From: Vibrio tetraodonis
GTDB lineage: Bacteria > Pseudomonadota > Gammaproteobacteria > Enterobacterales > Vibrionaceae
Assembly: GCF_003350295.1 (NCBI RefSeq)
Contig: NZ_QLYY01000016.1
Span: forward strand, 1-64,000
DNA: 64,000 bases
Direction of reading: 5' to 3'
The notes under the pieces were generated by a model. The model was not told the origin of the DNA. It searched no databases and saw only the letters and a list, made by a program, of their open reading frames with translations. Below are positions 15,477-24,863 of the stretch, one piece after another. The position numbers were made by a program, and so were the translations under genes. The first letter of the stretch is position 1; each line of letters begins with the position of its first letter.

Positions 15477-18035
15477 TCAGTGGGCTGTGTCTTGGGTAGC
15501 TAAATGTTGCTCGTCTTGGTGCCAGAATAGGTCCTTTCTATTCGCATAGCGCTCACTGAACGACATCTCTGGGCTTAATGGGTATTTAAGAGTTGCCTTC
15601 ATTTGCTCAAATGCTCTTTGTGCGACTTCAGGTGACGCTGTTGCATGAGGGTTAATCAGTAACTCGGCCGTGCGAAGCTCTTTATCTTCAAGTAAAGTTA
15701 GGTAAGACGTTTCTGCTCCGGTAAATGGGCCCAAGGCAAACATGATGTCTTCTGGTGGAATATTTAAAGTAGCAATTTCACTGAGGGTCTCGTCTTTAAA
15801 TAAAGTATCAACGGACTTTCCACCATGATTGAGCTCAATCGAGTATACGTAGCCACGTTGATACTTCAGCGCATAGTTTACGGCAACACTTTGATCTGTC
15901 GTAGTTGATATTACGCCGCGTATACCACGGGTGTGATGGGCAAGCTGTGTATACTCGATAGGCTCAATTTTTCGATTAAAGCCCGAATGGAAAATTTCGT
16001 CAGGCAAGCGTGAGTCACCTCGATAGACTAATGCTCCCTGAAGATCTGTATCGTACGTTTTGTAGAATGGAAGGTTATGAATTTCACGTTGTGCGGCGGC
16101 ACTTACTTCGTGTAATTTACTCACGTTGGTTAGGTAGGCTTGAGGGTCAACCTTACTTTCTAGTTCATAGAAATCACGCAATGCCTCATCATTTCTACCT
16201 TCCATATCTGCATAACCAGAGCCACCCATACCTGGGCGTTCAGGTAAATCTTCGGGCAAAAGGAGCTCAGGTACGTCACTTCTTTCAGTGCCATGGCCTG
16301 ATGCGGTCTCTACATCCTGGGTGACCTCGTTACTAATATCATCACCACCACCGCGCAGACCAAGGTTTTCAAGGTACTGCACGTCACCTGTTTCTGGATT
16401 TACAGTGCGTATTACGCGTTTACCTTCAAGCAAACGACCACTGGCGGCGTCGACTTCTCGATAGTAACCAAATCCGTCGGAGCGTAGCAAAGCGCCTCGG
16501 TTTTTGTTGATGATCCTCACCCCTAAAAGCTCCTCCCCTGTTTGTGGATGAATCACCAGTCGTGGCATGGAAGTAAACTCGTTGAGTTGATAAGTGGGAA
16601 AACCAGGATTCAAAACAATGGTATTTGGCAGAGACTCTGTTGCTATGTCTGTAGCTTGTGCCAGTGAGCGACCATATTGTGCAAGAGCTGGCAATAGTGT
16701 CGTTGCGCCGATAATGGCAGCATTAATCGATGACATTTTTGTTCCCTCAAGGCGTTCTTGTAGTGTGTCACCTGAAATGGCTTTATCCATGCTTAAACCA
16801 AACTGACTTGCACTCAGGCCAATATTAAGAGGGATACCAATTTCAGGTGCGATCACATCCACCACGGGCAGTATAGTCATAACACTATAAGCAACTGATA
16901 GAATGTAGTCTCGTTGAGCTTCTTGGTTGGATTTTATCATTGTATCGCCATCGCTGACCAAACGAGCTTTCATATGTTCTGTCATTCGAGCGAACACATT
17001 GCCATGGACTGGATGGCGTTTCATCATCATGTAGCCCTCTGACCATGACCCTGTCGCAAAGCCTTTTATCGCAGAATCGACTCCGTAATAGGAGGAACCA
17101 TTTTGCCTGAGGTAAAGACTAAAATGCTTTTCCATATCTTTTTGAGCTGCAGGGCTCCTCAAGCTTGTGAACAGGTGCTTTTTGAGCTGACGTTCACTTC
17201 TATAAGCAAAGAAAGGCTGGGTTGAGCCAGGAATATACATTAGCCCTCCTTGACCATTTTTATCTTCGATAAGCAAAATGTCGGTTGAGTCATAGCCGTA
17301 GATATCAAATCGGTACACATTCACGTTTCTTATCTTGGTTGGGCTAAGTAAAGAGATGGCCAGTTGGTATTGAGCTTGATTTAGTACACCATGCTTATAT
17401 TCTTTGTAGGCAGAAAAAGCGTAGCTGTCTCGCATAAGTTGGGTGTAGCGTGTGGTGTTCTCGGCCCAGAAATTTTTCAGTGCTTGAGTATAAGAGCTTT
17501 GAATGTCTAGGTCATAATAGGCAATATCCCATAGCTTCGAAGACAGTAAGCGTACTTCGTTTCTTTCATCGAACGCTTCGCCACTGGCATCCTGAGTGTA
17601 AATACCAGTATCGACGTTAATCGTATCCGGAAAAGTATCTCTGTAGCGGCTGAATGCATTAAGCATGACAGCTTGAGTTACCGTGTATGTTTGTTTCGGG
17701 TGTTCATAGTGTGCCCAGCCATTGTAGGTTCTATGGCTGCTTTGAGCGCCATCAAACCTGTGGTAAAAAACAGCGTCTGGGTCAATATCATGGTAGCCAT
17801 GCTTGGCAAGTGCCCGTTTAACTTCTTGTGATGTGACCAGCAAAGGGTCGGGTATCGATTGGGTGATTTTTGCGTAGTCTTTAGCAAAATGAAGTTGCCA
17901 TGCTTTATCGAAGGGGTGCTGTAGTTCTGAAGTGAGGTTTTGCCTCTCAACGGAATTTCCATTAGCAAAAACCATGGTGTTTGGCAGAGTTAAGGTTATA
18001 GAAGCAGCCAAAGTTACAATGAGTGATTTATGCAT
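15477..18035 (-). CDS. Exported toxin: dermonecrotic-toxin-like N-terminus with pertussis/cholera-type ADP-ribosyltransferase domain
   Basis: 852-residue protein. Residues 1-24 form a Sec signal peptide (cleavage near VFA/NGN). Residues ~25-470 resemble the DUF6543 dermonecrotic-toxin N-terminal region: a helical FWAENTTRYTQLMRD block, MYIPGSTQPFFAYRS, then hydrophobic helices near 390-450. After a linker, residues ~670-760 carry an ADP-ribosyltransferase signature of the PtxA/CtxA type: VYRGDSRLPDEIFHSGF (Arg672), HHTRGIRG (His700/701), VISTTTD (710-712) and LSEIATLNIPPEDI (Glu753). The start at 18035 has AAAGG seven bases upstream. Activity, host target and export route beyond Sec are not shown by sequence. 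No B-subunit genes are adjacent. Confidence 0.85.
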   Translation of the reverse strand: MHKSLIVTLAASITLTLPNTMVFANGNSVERQNLTSELQHPFDKAWQLHFAKDYAKITQSIPDPLLVTSQEVKRALAKHGYHDIDPDAVFYHRFDGAQSSHRTYNGWAHYEHPKQTYTVTQAVMLNAFSRYRDTFPDTINVDTGIYTQDASGEAFDERNEVRLLSSKLWDIAYYDLDIQSSYTQALKNFWAENTTRYTQLMRDSYAFSAYKEYKHGVLNQAQYQLAISLLSPTKIRNVNVYRFDIYGYDSTDILLIEDKNGQGGLMYIPGSTQPFFAYRSERQLKKHLFTSLRSPAAQKDMEKHFSLYLRQNGSSYYGVDSAIKGFATGSWSEGYMMMKRHPVHGNVFARMTEHMKARLVSDGDTMIKSNQEAQRDYILSVAYSVMTILPVVDVIAPEIGIPLNIGLSASQFGLSMDKAISGDTLQERLEGTKMSSINAAIIGATTLLPALAQYGRSLAQATDIATESLPNTIVLNPGFPTYQLNEFTSMPRLVIHPQTGEELLGVRIINKNRGALLRSDGFGYYREVDAASGRLLEGKRVIRTVNPETGDVQYLENLGLRGGGDDISNEVTQDVETASGHGTERSDVPELLLPEDLPERPGMGGSGYADMEGRNDEALRDFYELESKVDPQAYLTNVSKLHEVSAAAQREIHNLPFYKTYDTDLQGALVYRGDSRLPDEIFHSGFNRKIEPIEYTQLAHHTRGIRGVISTTTDQSVAVNYALKYQRGYVYSIELNHGGKSVDTLFKDETLSEIATLNIPPEDIMFALGPFTGAETSYLTLLEDKELRTAELLINPHATASPEVAQRAFEQMKATLKYPLSPEMSFSERYANRKDLFWHQDEQHLATQDTAH

Positions 18036-18071
18036 ATTATGCCTTTGTGACGTTGAAATGATATTTATATT

Positions 18072-18309
18072 CACCCGATTGGGTGTTGATTTAATTTTTG
18101 TGCCTATTTATATGCTACTAACTTCTATTAAACAATAGTTAATTCAATTTTGAGCAGTAAGACTAATTTCACACTGGAGGGAGGTTTGTGTATTTAAATC
18201 AAGTGACTTTTTAGTGGCTGGCTATAACGGATATAGAATTGGTAAAAGAAGTATTTTAAGATGGTGATGTTTGATTAAGGGGTATCTTTGGTTGTTTGGG
18301 GGATTAAAA
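18072..18309. other. Divergent intergenic region upstream of the toxin gene
   Basis: No gene is seen. It contains a short hairpin in the toxin leader (CACCC / GGGTG, 18072-18085), AT-rich promoter-like sequence, and a purine-rich GGAGGGAGG that precedes only a nine-codon frame. Confidence 0.4.
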
Positions 18310-18744
18310 GTGACTTATCAACAGCTGGACGCTATCGCGGATTCATATATTCCTCTGCTGGGCATTCTGACACTAGTTTGGCTACTGATAAAGGCGAGTC
18401 GTCTAGGGATAAAAAGTGCGCTTTTTGAGGCCGTGACCACTTCATTGGGCGTTATGTATATCTATGCCTTAATGTTTCTTGATGCTTATTTTGCAGCCTA
18501 TGCGTCAATTGGGCTTGATTATAGTACGCATACTGCCTTGGCGCTTGTGTTCGTCACAACCCTTGCATTGATTGGTAAAGAAGTCAGACGTATCACGGTG
18601 ATATCCATGCTTTGTTACTGCTTATTGATGTTGTATCAAGGTTATCACACCCTAGCCGATATGGCGCTGACCAGCCTAATGACATTACCTGTCCTAGTGT
18701 GGCTAAAGTGCTTACCAAATCGTAAAGCTAAGCTTGTTTGGTGA
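18310..18744 (+). CDS. Small polytopic membrane protein, PAP2-like
   Basis: About 144 residues with four or five hydrophobic segments. A DYSTHTALALVF block and a later YQGYHTLADMAL block are placed like the second and third motifs (PSGH, and the H-x-x-x-D loop) of PAP2 lipid phosphatases, but the first motif is missing and the signatures are degenerate, so this is at best a divergent member. GTG at 18310 with GGGGGA upstream is chosen; TTG at 18271 is an alternative. It is divergent from the toxin gene and ends at a terminator shared with rluF. Confidence 0.65.
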   Translation: MTYQQLDAIADSYIPLLGILTLVWLLIKASRLGIKSALFEAVTTSLGVMYIYALMFLDAYFAAYASIGLDYSTHTALALVFVTTLALIGKEVRRITVISMLCYCLLMLYQGYHTLADMALTSLMTLPVLVWLKCLPNRKAKLVW

Positions 18745-18756
18745 CCCATGAATAAA

Positions 18757-18786
18757 AAAGCTATTTAGCGTGGGCTAAATAGCTTT
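18757..18786. terminator. Bidirectional terminator between membrane protein gene and rluF
   Basis: Perfect 13-bp stem (AAAGCTATTTAGC / GCTAAATAGCTTT) with a GTGG loop and A/T-rich flanks, between convergent genes. Confidence 0.88.
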
Positions 18787-18817
18787 GATTTCTAAAAGGG
18801 ATAGTTTCGCTCGCAAG

Positions 18818-19819
18818 CTACTTGTTTAGGCTTAATGTGCCCGGTTTTCTGGGCTGGGCTTTTTGGCCTGAATGAGGGCTAGACTTGCCTTGTTTTGCTC
18901 TAGTTTCAGAGGATTCAGAGCGAGCCTTTTTAGCATTGGGGCTACGGCGAAATTTATCGGCGTCTTTGCCTTTAAAAGTGCGCGTTTTTTGATTGCGTCT
19001 TGCTTTTGAGCCTTGGTTTTCCTCGCGGCTATCAAATAGCTTGGCGTCCGTTGCTCTGCGTATTGTTTTGCCGTGAGTATCGGTTTTGGAGGCATCTTCT
19101 GTACCGCTAGAGTGCTCACACATTGCCAGAATTTGGTCCACTTCACTGTCTGTTAGGTAGCGCCACTGGCCGTTTGGAATACCATCTAGGGTAATATTCA
19201 TAATTCGAACGCGGCGCAGTTTAAACACTTCATAATCGAGCGCTTCACACATTCGGCGAATTTGTCGATTTAGTCCCTGTGTTAATACAATGCGAAAGGA
19301 AAACTTGGTTTCCTTGGTGACTTTACAAGGCAAGGTGGTGGTATCAAGGATATCAACGCCGGCGCTCATTTTTTTGATGAATTGATCTGTGATAGGCTTG
19401 TTGACTCTCACCACATATTCTTTCTCGTGATTGTTACCCGCACGAAGGATCTTGTTGACGATATCGCCATCATTGGTCAAAAAAATCAAACCATCAGAGG
19501 GTTTATCTAAGCGTCCAATCGGGAAAATACGTTTTTTATGACCAATAAAGTCAACGATATTACCAGCAATGTTTCTTTCTGTGGTGCAGGTGATACCCGT
19601 TGGTTTATTTAATGCTATGTAGATAGGGCGCTCGGTGGCCTCGCTAATCGGGTTGCCATCAACGCAAACGTGATCGCCACTTTGCACCTTAGTACCCATT
19701 TCGGGGACTTGACCATTAATGGTGACCCGAGCTTGCTCAATCAGCCGATCTGCTTCTCTTCGCGAGCAAAAACCGGTTTCACTAATAAATTTATTCAGGC
19801 GCTTTGGTTCAGATGGCAT
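18818..19819 (-). CDS. rluF: 23S rRNA pseudouridine(2604) synthase RluF
   Basis: 333-residue RsuA-family pseudouridine synthase. An S4 RNA-binding domain occupies residues ~5-65 ([20 protein letters not shown]) and is followed by the catalytic domain with [10 protein letters not shown], where Asp105 is the nucleophile, and the family's [15 protein letters not shown] block near 180. The last ~100 residues are a basic, low-complexity Lys/Arg/Ser tail, as in E. coli RluF, likely an RNA-binding extension. The family acts on U2604 and partly U2605 of 23S rRNA. Confidence 0.94.
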   Translation of the reverse strand: MPSEPKRLNKFISETGFCSRREADRLIEQARVTINGQVPEMGTKVQSGDHVCVDGNPISEATERPIYIALNKPTGITCTTERNIAGNIVDFIGHKKRIFPIGRLDKPSDGLIFLTNDGDIVNKILRAGNNHEKEYVVRVNKPITDQFIKKMSAGVDILDTTTLPCKVTKETKFSFRIVLTQGLNRQIRRMCEALDYEVFKLRRVRIMNITLDGIPNGQWRYLTDSEVDQILAMCEHSSGTEDASKTDTHGKTIRRATDAKLFDSREENQGSKARRNQKTRTFKGKDADKFRRSPNAKKARSESSETRAKQGKSSPHSGQKAQPRKPGTLSLNK

Positions 19820-19926
19820 AGTGTTCTCTCTTAACGTTTCACAACGGAATATTGGTGGACTAACAAGAGTCCTTAACGAATTGGAGGTATTCTATCACTA
19901 ATGTTTTGTTTGAGTAAGGGAGCCGT

Positions 19927-20508
19927 TTAACTGCGCCGTTTTTGATGGCGTTCTCGGTTGTCTAATTTCTTTTCGGAGCTCTTACGCAGCATGACATAAA
20001 CAGCTCCAGTGCCGCCATGAAATGCTTGGGCACTATGGGCTGATTGTACGTCCTTAATTTGAGTTAACCAGTTCGCAAGATAGCTCTTCATCAAGGCGGG
20101 AGGATTGGACTTTTCGCCGCGTCCATGAACGATAAGTACACTGCGTATGTCCATTTCAATACATTGCTCTAAGAATCTAACCAGCGCATCTCTGGCATCT
20201 TTTAAGCTATTACGATGAAGCTCTAAGCGAGCTTGAATAGGGTATTTACCTAAACGCAATTTGCGATAGACGCCTTCTTGCACTCCATCGCGTTTAAATT
20301 CGATCAGATCTTCAGGTTTGAGCATTGGAGCGTGTTCAAGGGATAAATACTGCGGATCGTTTTCATCAAGCCAGATGGCGGCTTCACGTCGTGCTATGTG
20401 CGCTTCGGTGACGTTATGGGATTTGGGGAGTTCAACGGTATCTTGTTTTAGTGGGGTCACATCCCCCATTAATGCTTGAAATAGAGTGGATTCATTATCG
20501 TGAGGCAT
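19927..20508 (-). CDS. smrA: Smr-domain DNA endonuclease SmrA
   Basis: 193 residues from MPHDNESTLFQALMGDVTPL, which lines up with the N-terminus of E. coli SmrA. The C-terminal Smr (small MutS-related) domain begins with the LDLHxxx-type strand, here RLELHRNSLKDARDAL, and contains VLIVHGRGEKS and HGGTGAVYVML; these carry the residues expected of Smr nucleases. The longer frame from 20601 overlaps the terminator of the next gene and is rejected. The ribosome binding site is weak. Cellular role is poorly defined in the family. Confidence 0.9.
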   Translation of the reverse strand: MPHDNESTLFQALMGDVTPLKQDTVELPKSHNVTEAHIARREAAIWLDENDPQYLSLEHAPMLKPEDLIEFKRDGVQEGVYRKLRLGKYPIQARLELHRNSLKDARDALVRFLEQCIEMDIRSVLIVHGRGEKSNPPALMKSYLANWLTQIKDVQSAHSAQAFHGGTGAVYVMLRKSSEKKLDNRERHQKRRS

Positions 20509-20582
20509 AAGGTAATACGAAGGCCGTAAATCGATATTGTTAGTATACATGAGTATTAACAGTATTGGCTGCACCAACAAAT

Positions 20583-20616
20583 AAAAAACCGAAGCAGACA
20601 ATCAATCTACTTCGGT
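20583..20616 (-). terminator. Terminator of the DUF3149 gene
   Basis: Minus-strand hairpin ACCGAAG ... CTTCGGT followed by TTTTTTAT. It lies 40 bases beyond the DUF3149 stop codon and just upstream of smrA. Confidence 0.88.
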
Positions 20617-20655
20617 GCATAGCAACAACCTATTTTCAGATAGGGCTAGGCGATT

Positions 20656-20796
20656 CTAGTGAGGAGATTTGTCATGCATTACTTTGTAGATGAAGTAACC
20701 ACCATAGAACAGCATCAAGCCTAAAGCTCCGAAAATGACTAACATAGAAGATAGTCCAACCGCATTACCAAACAGGAGATTTAGCCATAAATCCAT
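20656..20796 (-). CDS. DUF3149 small membrane protein
   Basis: 46-residue gene on the minus strand, starting MDLWLNLLFGNAVGLSSMLV and ending KVMHDKSPH. It has one membrane-spanning segment (about residues 12-37: LSSMLVIFGALGLMLFYGGY) flanked by a short N-terminal part and a C-terminal hydrophilic tail, the plan of the DUF3149 family common in Vibrio. GGAGG stands six bases before the ATG and a strong terminator follows, so it is a complete single-gene unit. Function is unknown. Confidence 0.85.
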   Translation of the reverse strand: MDLWLNLLFGNAVGLSSMLVIFGALGLMLFYGGYFIYKVMHDKSPH

Positions 20797-20956
20797 GTTG
20801 CCTCCAGTCGTGAAGTAGTGATGACAGGTATTACGATAAGGCGAAATGACACATAGAGTACTGATCTAGATCAATAATATTGGACTAGTTGCGTAAGTTG
20901 TTGCTTCTAGGTGTGTTTTGTATCGAACAAAATGTAATCACTAAAATAAGCAAAGC

Positions 20957-21826
20957 CTAATATTCAAACTGGCAGTTAGCGGCGCGGCTGGTTGAGCCCT
21001 GTGTGACTTTAAACCCTTTGGCTTTGAGTAAAGTAAGCAGGTTATTTTCGCCAATCAGGTGCATAGTGCCAACGACTACAACATAGCTTGCTTTACGCTC
21101 TTTTGACCAAGTTGGCTTAGCCAGTTTTTCTGCCCAGTTGAGGTTTCTTTGGCTAATAAAAGCGTTCTCTAGCTCTGGCGACATTTCAGTTAACTGTGCA
21201 AACTGATTGAGTTTTTCCAAGTCTCCGGCTTTCCAACTGGTAATTAAACACTTGGTTAAATCTTCTGCGCGGTCAAATTCATCTAACGCACTCACCAATA
21301 GCTCTTTTCCTGACTCTTTTTGTCCTGTTAGTAAGTCGATTTGAAACTGAAGAGACTCGAGGCTAAATATAGGAAGGTTCTGAGCGGTCGCCTTGTACAT
21401 TAAATGCGTATCTATACCATAAGATGCTTGATAACCAAGGTACTCAAACTGCTTTATTTGTAGGGTTAGTGCTGTCGCCCACGGCGGGCTATCGAGAAGT
21501 TGCATGGCATCAATATTAAAAAGGCTCGCCAAACCGCGTAAAGTCTCCATTTGCTTGGGATTGAGAACATCTTTGGTCACCATTGTGACGTCAGGGTAGC
21601 GAACATCCTGCATTTTCCTTATGTCTGATTCCACTATCAGCCCTGAGCTTTTTGCTAGCGTGTCGGTAATCGTTTTGGCAAGAGGATACATACTTTTGTC
21701 GCCGACATGCACTGAACCAAAGATAAGGTAACGCGTTTTTCCTTTCTCGGCATACCAATATAGTGGCTCAGCGAACGATGATAGTGAGCAGGTGAAGAGG
21801 AAAATTGATAACCATAGTTTTTGCAT
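20957..21826 (-). CDS. TraB/GumN family protein
   Basis: 289 residues with a Sec signal peptide (MQKLWLSIFLFTCSLSSFA). It carries the two family signatures: YLIFGSVHVGD (GxxH, about residues 33-43) and VVVGTMHLIGENNLL (second GxxH block, near 251). It also has the typical GIDTHLM segment in the middle. The TraB/GumN family has been proposed to be metalloprotease-like, with weak experimental support. It is likely periplasmic, with C-terminal Cys285 in SRAANCQFEY. It is divergent from the chitobiase gene across 372 bases. Confidence 0.92.
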   Translation of the reverse strand: MQKLWLSIFLFTCSLSSFAEPLYWYAEKGKTRYLIFGSVHVGDKSMYPLAKTITDTLAKSSGLIVESDIRKMQDVRYPDVTMVTKDVLNPKQMETLRGLASLFNIDAMQLLDSPPWATALTLQIKQFEYLGYQASYGIDTHLMYKATAQNLPIFSLESLQFQIDLLTGQKESGKELLVSALDEFDRAEDLTKCLITSWKAGDLEKLNQFAQLTEMSPELENAFISQRNLNWAEKLAKPTWSKERKASYVVVVGTMHLIGENNLLTLLKAKGFKVTQGSTSRAANCQFEY

Positions 21827-22198
21827 TTAGCCGTTTACCTTACGGAAGAATTGTTGAAATAGAGGCCTTTTAACGTAATTTAACAATAGCAATTTGAGTA
21901 TAAAATCACATTTTTATATTTTGTTATATAGCTTAGCTTAATCTTATGTCACTCGTCTTGTGATCCGGATTCGAACACTCATAAGTCTTGTGATTTTTAG
22001 TGTGATTTAATTCAAAGAAAGATTGTTGTTTTCTAAATGACGTTTTTAACTATTGCTTTAATCCATTGTTTATAATTACTTTTTTGTCATTAATGAAGCT
22101 TAAGTTCGAGCAGGATCACTTTCATGACTTGATTATTTTACCCCTTTCAACATCTCGGAATATGCTGGTAATAGCAGTTAAATGAGGAGTAACGTTGG
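21827..22198. promoter_or_regulatory. Divergent promoter region of TraB-like gene and chitobiase
   Basis: No gene is seen. The 10-bp sequence GTCTTGTGAT occurs twice, at 21955-21964 and 21985-21994, exactly 30 bases apart, followed by another TGTGAT. A TTATAAT-like -10 lies near 22071-22077 and GAGGAG precedes the chitobiase ATG. In V. cholerae, chitin genes are activated by ChiS and CRP; assigning the repeats to either is inference. Confidence 0.5.
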
Positions 22199-24856
22199 AT
22201 GGTTAAAAAAGGTCTGCTCGCAACATCGATTATTGCGACATTAGTAGGGTGTAGTACTTTGCAATCTTCACAGCAAAGTGTGGTCAATTCATTAGCGGAA
22301 AACCTTGATATTGATTATCAAGTGCTCACAAATCATGGAGCGAACCAAGGATTAGCATGTCAAGAGCTGGGGGCTGAATGGGCTTCCTGTAATCAAGTGA
22401 CTATGACTATGGTTAATCAGGGACAAGCGGTTGATGCCAAAGATTGGTCAATTTACTTTCACAGTATTCGCTTAATTCTTGATGTCGATAATGACCAATT
22501 CAAAGTATCCCATGTTACTGGTGACTTACATAAATTAGAGCCTACCGATAAATTTGATGGCTTTGCGGCTGGTGAAAAAGTGGTATTGCCTTTGATTGGT
22601 GAGTACTGGCAGCTATTTGAAACTGACTTTATGCCACGGGCATTCGTCACCTCTCCTCACGCTGAGCCAAGAGTGATTGCTTCGCTAGATACTGAAGATA
22701 CGGCTTCATATGTTTCGGGCCTAGAGGGGAATAACTTAAAACGCACACCTGATGACAAGAACATTCTTGCAACTGCGATCTCTCGCTATGAGAAAAATCA
22801 GGATTTAGTCAAGCAAGATGTGTCAGCGTCCTTGATTCCAACCCCCATACATATTGAACAAGGTCAAGGTAAGCTAGATATTACTCAGGGTATTGCACTG
22901 CCGCCAGAAGCATTTACCCCTGAACAGTATCAGGCACTTGAGACCCGAGGCGAATTGATCGGGATAACGCTTGATGGTCGCCAAGCGGTTAATTTGGCTA
23001 TTGATCCAAACTTATTCTCGGGTGAATTTATTAAGTCCGGCGCTTATCAACTGCAAATCAGCACAAACGGCATCAAGATTAATGCTTTTGATCAAGCGGG
23101 AGCATTTTACGCCGTTCAATCCATCTTTGCTTTGGTTGATAGCCAGTCTCCAGACACCTTGCCAGTCGTTTCTATTAAGGATGCTCCGCGCTTTGATTAT
23201 CGTGGCATCATGGTCGACGTAGCGCGTAATTTCCATTCTAAGCAGGCTATTCTTGCCACTATTGATCAAATGGCGGCCTATAAGATGAACAAGTTGCACT
23301 TACATCTCACTGATGATGAGGGGTGGCGTTTAGAAATACCCGGCTTACCAGAGCTTACCGATATCGGAGGTCAGCGCTGTTTTGACGAGACAGAGCAGAA
23401 CTGCCTATTACCTCAACTCGGCTCGGGGCCAGAGGCGAATAACTTTGGCAGCGGATATTTTAGCCGTGCTGACTTTGTCGAGATCTTGAAGTACGCCAAT
23501 GCACGTAATATTGAAGTGATTCCTGAAATTGATATGCCAGCGCATGCGAGAGCAGCTGTCGTCTCAATGGAAGCGAGGTATCAGCGTCTAATGCAAGCCA
23601 ATCAGGTAGAAGAGGCTAATCAATATCGCTTACTTGATCCTCAAGATACATCAAATGTTACAACAGTTCAGTTTTACGACAAGAAGAGTTTTATCAACCC
23701 ATGTCTGCCATCATCTGCCAGGTTTGTGGATAAAGTTATCGCAGAAGTTGCGGCCATGTATAAAGAGGCGGGTGCGCCATTAACCACATGGCATTTTGGT
23801 GGTGATGAAGCGAAAAACATTAAACTTGGAGCGGGATTTCAAGATAGTAATACCGCGGATAAGGTTGAATGGAAAGGTAACATAGATCTTGCAAAACAAG
23901 ACAAACCCTTTGCTAAGTCTCCTCAGTGTCAGGAGCTGGTGGCCAGTGGCGCTGTAAGCGATTTTGCTCACTTACCAAGTTATTTTGCCGAGCAGGTTGC
24001 GAAAATAGCAAAAGATAAGCAAATCGAAAGTTTTCAAGCGTGGCAAGATGGCCTCAAATATAGTGAAGGGCCAGCATCCTTTGCAACGGCTAATACTCGT
24101 GTGAATTTCTGGGATGTGCTTTACTGGGGAGGAACAAAGTCTGTGTATGAATGGGCGAGTAAAGGCTACGATGTCATTGTTTCAAACCCTGATTATGTCT
24201 ACATGGATATGCCATATGAAGTAGATCCTAAAGAGCGTGGATACTACTGGGCAACGCGTGCAACTGATACAAGAAAAATGTTCAGCTTTGCTCCAGAAAA
24301 CATGCCGCAGAATGCTGAAACATCATTAGATCGAGATGGTAAAGGCTTCTCTGGAAGCACAGATGTTATCGCTGGACCCTTTTATGGATTATCAGCCCAA
24401 CTTTGGTCTGAGACGGTTCGAGATGATGAGCAATATGAGTACATGGTATTTCCACGAGTGTTGGCTGCGGCTGAGCGAGCTTGGCATAAAGGAGGTTGGG
24501 AAAACGATGTCAAAGCCGAAGTGGAGTATTCTCAAGATACTCGTCGGGTGGATAAGGAACAACTGAATAACGATTACAATCGCTTCGCTAACCTCCTTGG
24601 TCAACGTGAATTGGCAAAACTTGAAAAAGCAGGCATTGATTACCGTCTTCCTATACCTGGTGGAAGAATCGAAGCGGGCAAGCTTATGATGAACAGTGCT
24701 TTCCCTGGTGTGGAGTTGCAATACTCAATAGATGGACTGGAGTGGAAAACCTATACAGATAGCCAGCGGCCAACAGTGCAAGGCAGTGTCTATATTCGTT
24801 CTGTCTCGGCTAGTAAAGCGAAAGCGAGTAGGATTACCAAAGTTAGTGCTAGCTAA
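22199..24856 (+). CDS. chb: Lipoprotein beta-N-acetylhexosaminidase (chitobiase), GH20
   Basis: 885-residue glycoside hydrolase family 20 enzyme that cleaves chitobiose and short chitooligosaccharides to GlcNAc. A lipobox (LVGCST, Cys18) marks it as a lipoprotein. An N-terminal carbohydrate-binding CHB/HEX domain (~30-165) and a GH20b domain (~210-330) precede the TIM barrel (~335-770). The barrel has HLHLTDDEGWRLEIPGLPEL and the catalytic Asp536-Glu537 pair in HFGGDEAKN. A small C-terminal Ig-like domain follows. GAGGAG lies nine bases upstream. Its product feeds NagE/NagA encoded 7 kb away. Confidence 0.96.
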   Translation: MVKKGLLATSIIATLVGCSTLQSSQQSVVNSLAENLDIDYQVLTNHGANQGLACQELGAEWASCNQVTMTMVNQGQAVDAKDWSIYFHSIRLILDVDNDQFKVSHVTGDLHKLEPTDKFDGFAAGEKVVLPLIGEYWQLFETDFMPRAFVTSPHAEPRVIASLDTEDTASYVSGLEGNNLKRTPDDKNILATAISRYEKNQDLVKQDVSASLIPTPIHIEQGQGKLDITQGIALPPEAFTPEQYQALETRGELIGITLDGRQAVNLAIDPNLFSGEFIKSGAYQLQISTNGIKINAFDQAGAFYAVQSIFALVDSQSPDTLPVVSIKDAPRFDYRGIMVDVARNFHSKQAILATIDQMAAYKMNKLHLHLTDDEGWRLEIPGLPELTDIGGQRCFDETEQNCLLPQLGSGPEANNFGSGYFSRADFVEILKYANARNIEVIPEIDMPAHARAAVVSMEARYQRLMQANQVEEANQYRLLDPQDTSNVTTVQFYDKKSFINPCLPSSARFVDKVIAEVAAMYKEAGAPLTTWHFGGDEAKNIKLGAGFQDSNTADKVEWKGNIDLAKQDKPFAKSPQCQELVASGAVSDFAHLPSYFAEQVAKIAKDKQIESFQAWQDGLKYSEGPASFATANTRVNFWDVLYWGGTKSVYEWASKGYDVIVSNPDYVYMDMPYEVDPKERGYYWATRATDTRKMFSFAPENMPQNAETSLDRDGKGFSGSTDVIAGPFYGLSAQLWSETVRDDEQYEYMVFPRVLAAAERAWHKGGWENDVKAEVEYSQDTRRVDKEQLNNDYNRFANLLGQRELAKLEKAGIDYRLPIPGGRIEAGKLMMNSAFPGVELQYSIDGLEWKTYTDSQRPTVQGSVYIRSVSASKAKASRITKVSAS

Positions 24857-24863
24857 CATTAAA

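Noticed and set aside
20509..20601. N-terminal extension of SmrA
   Set aside because: It would overlap the DUF3149 terminator hairpin and has no counterpart in E. coli SmrA.
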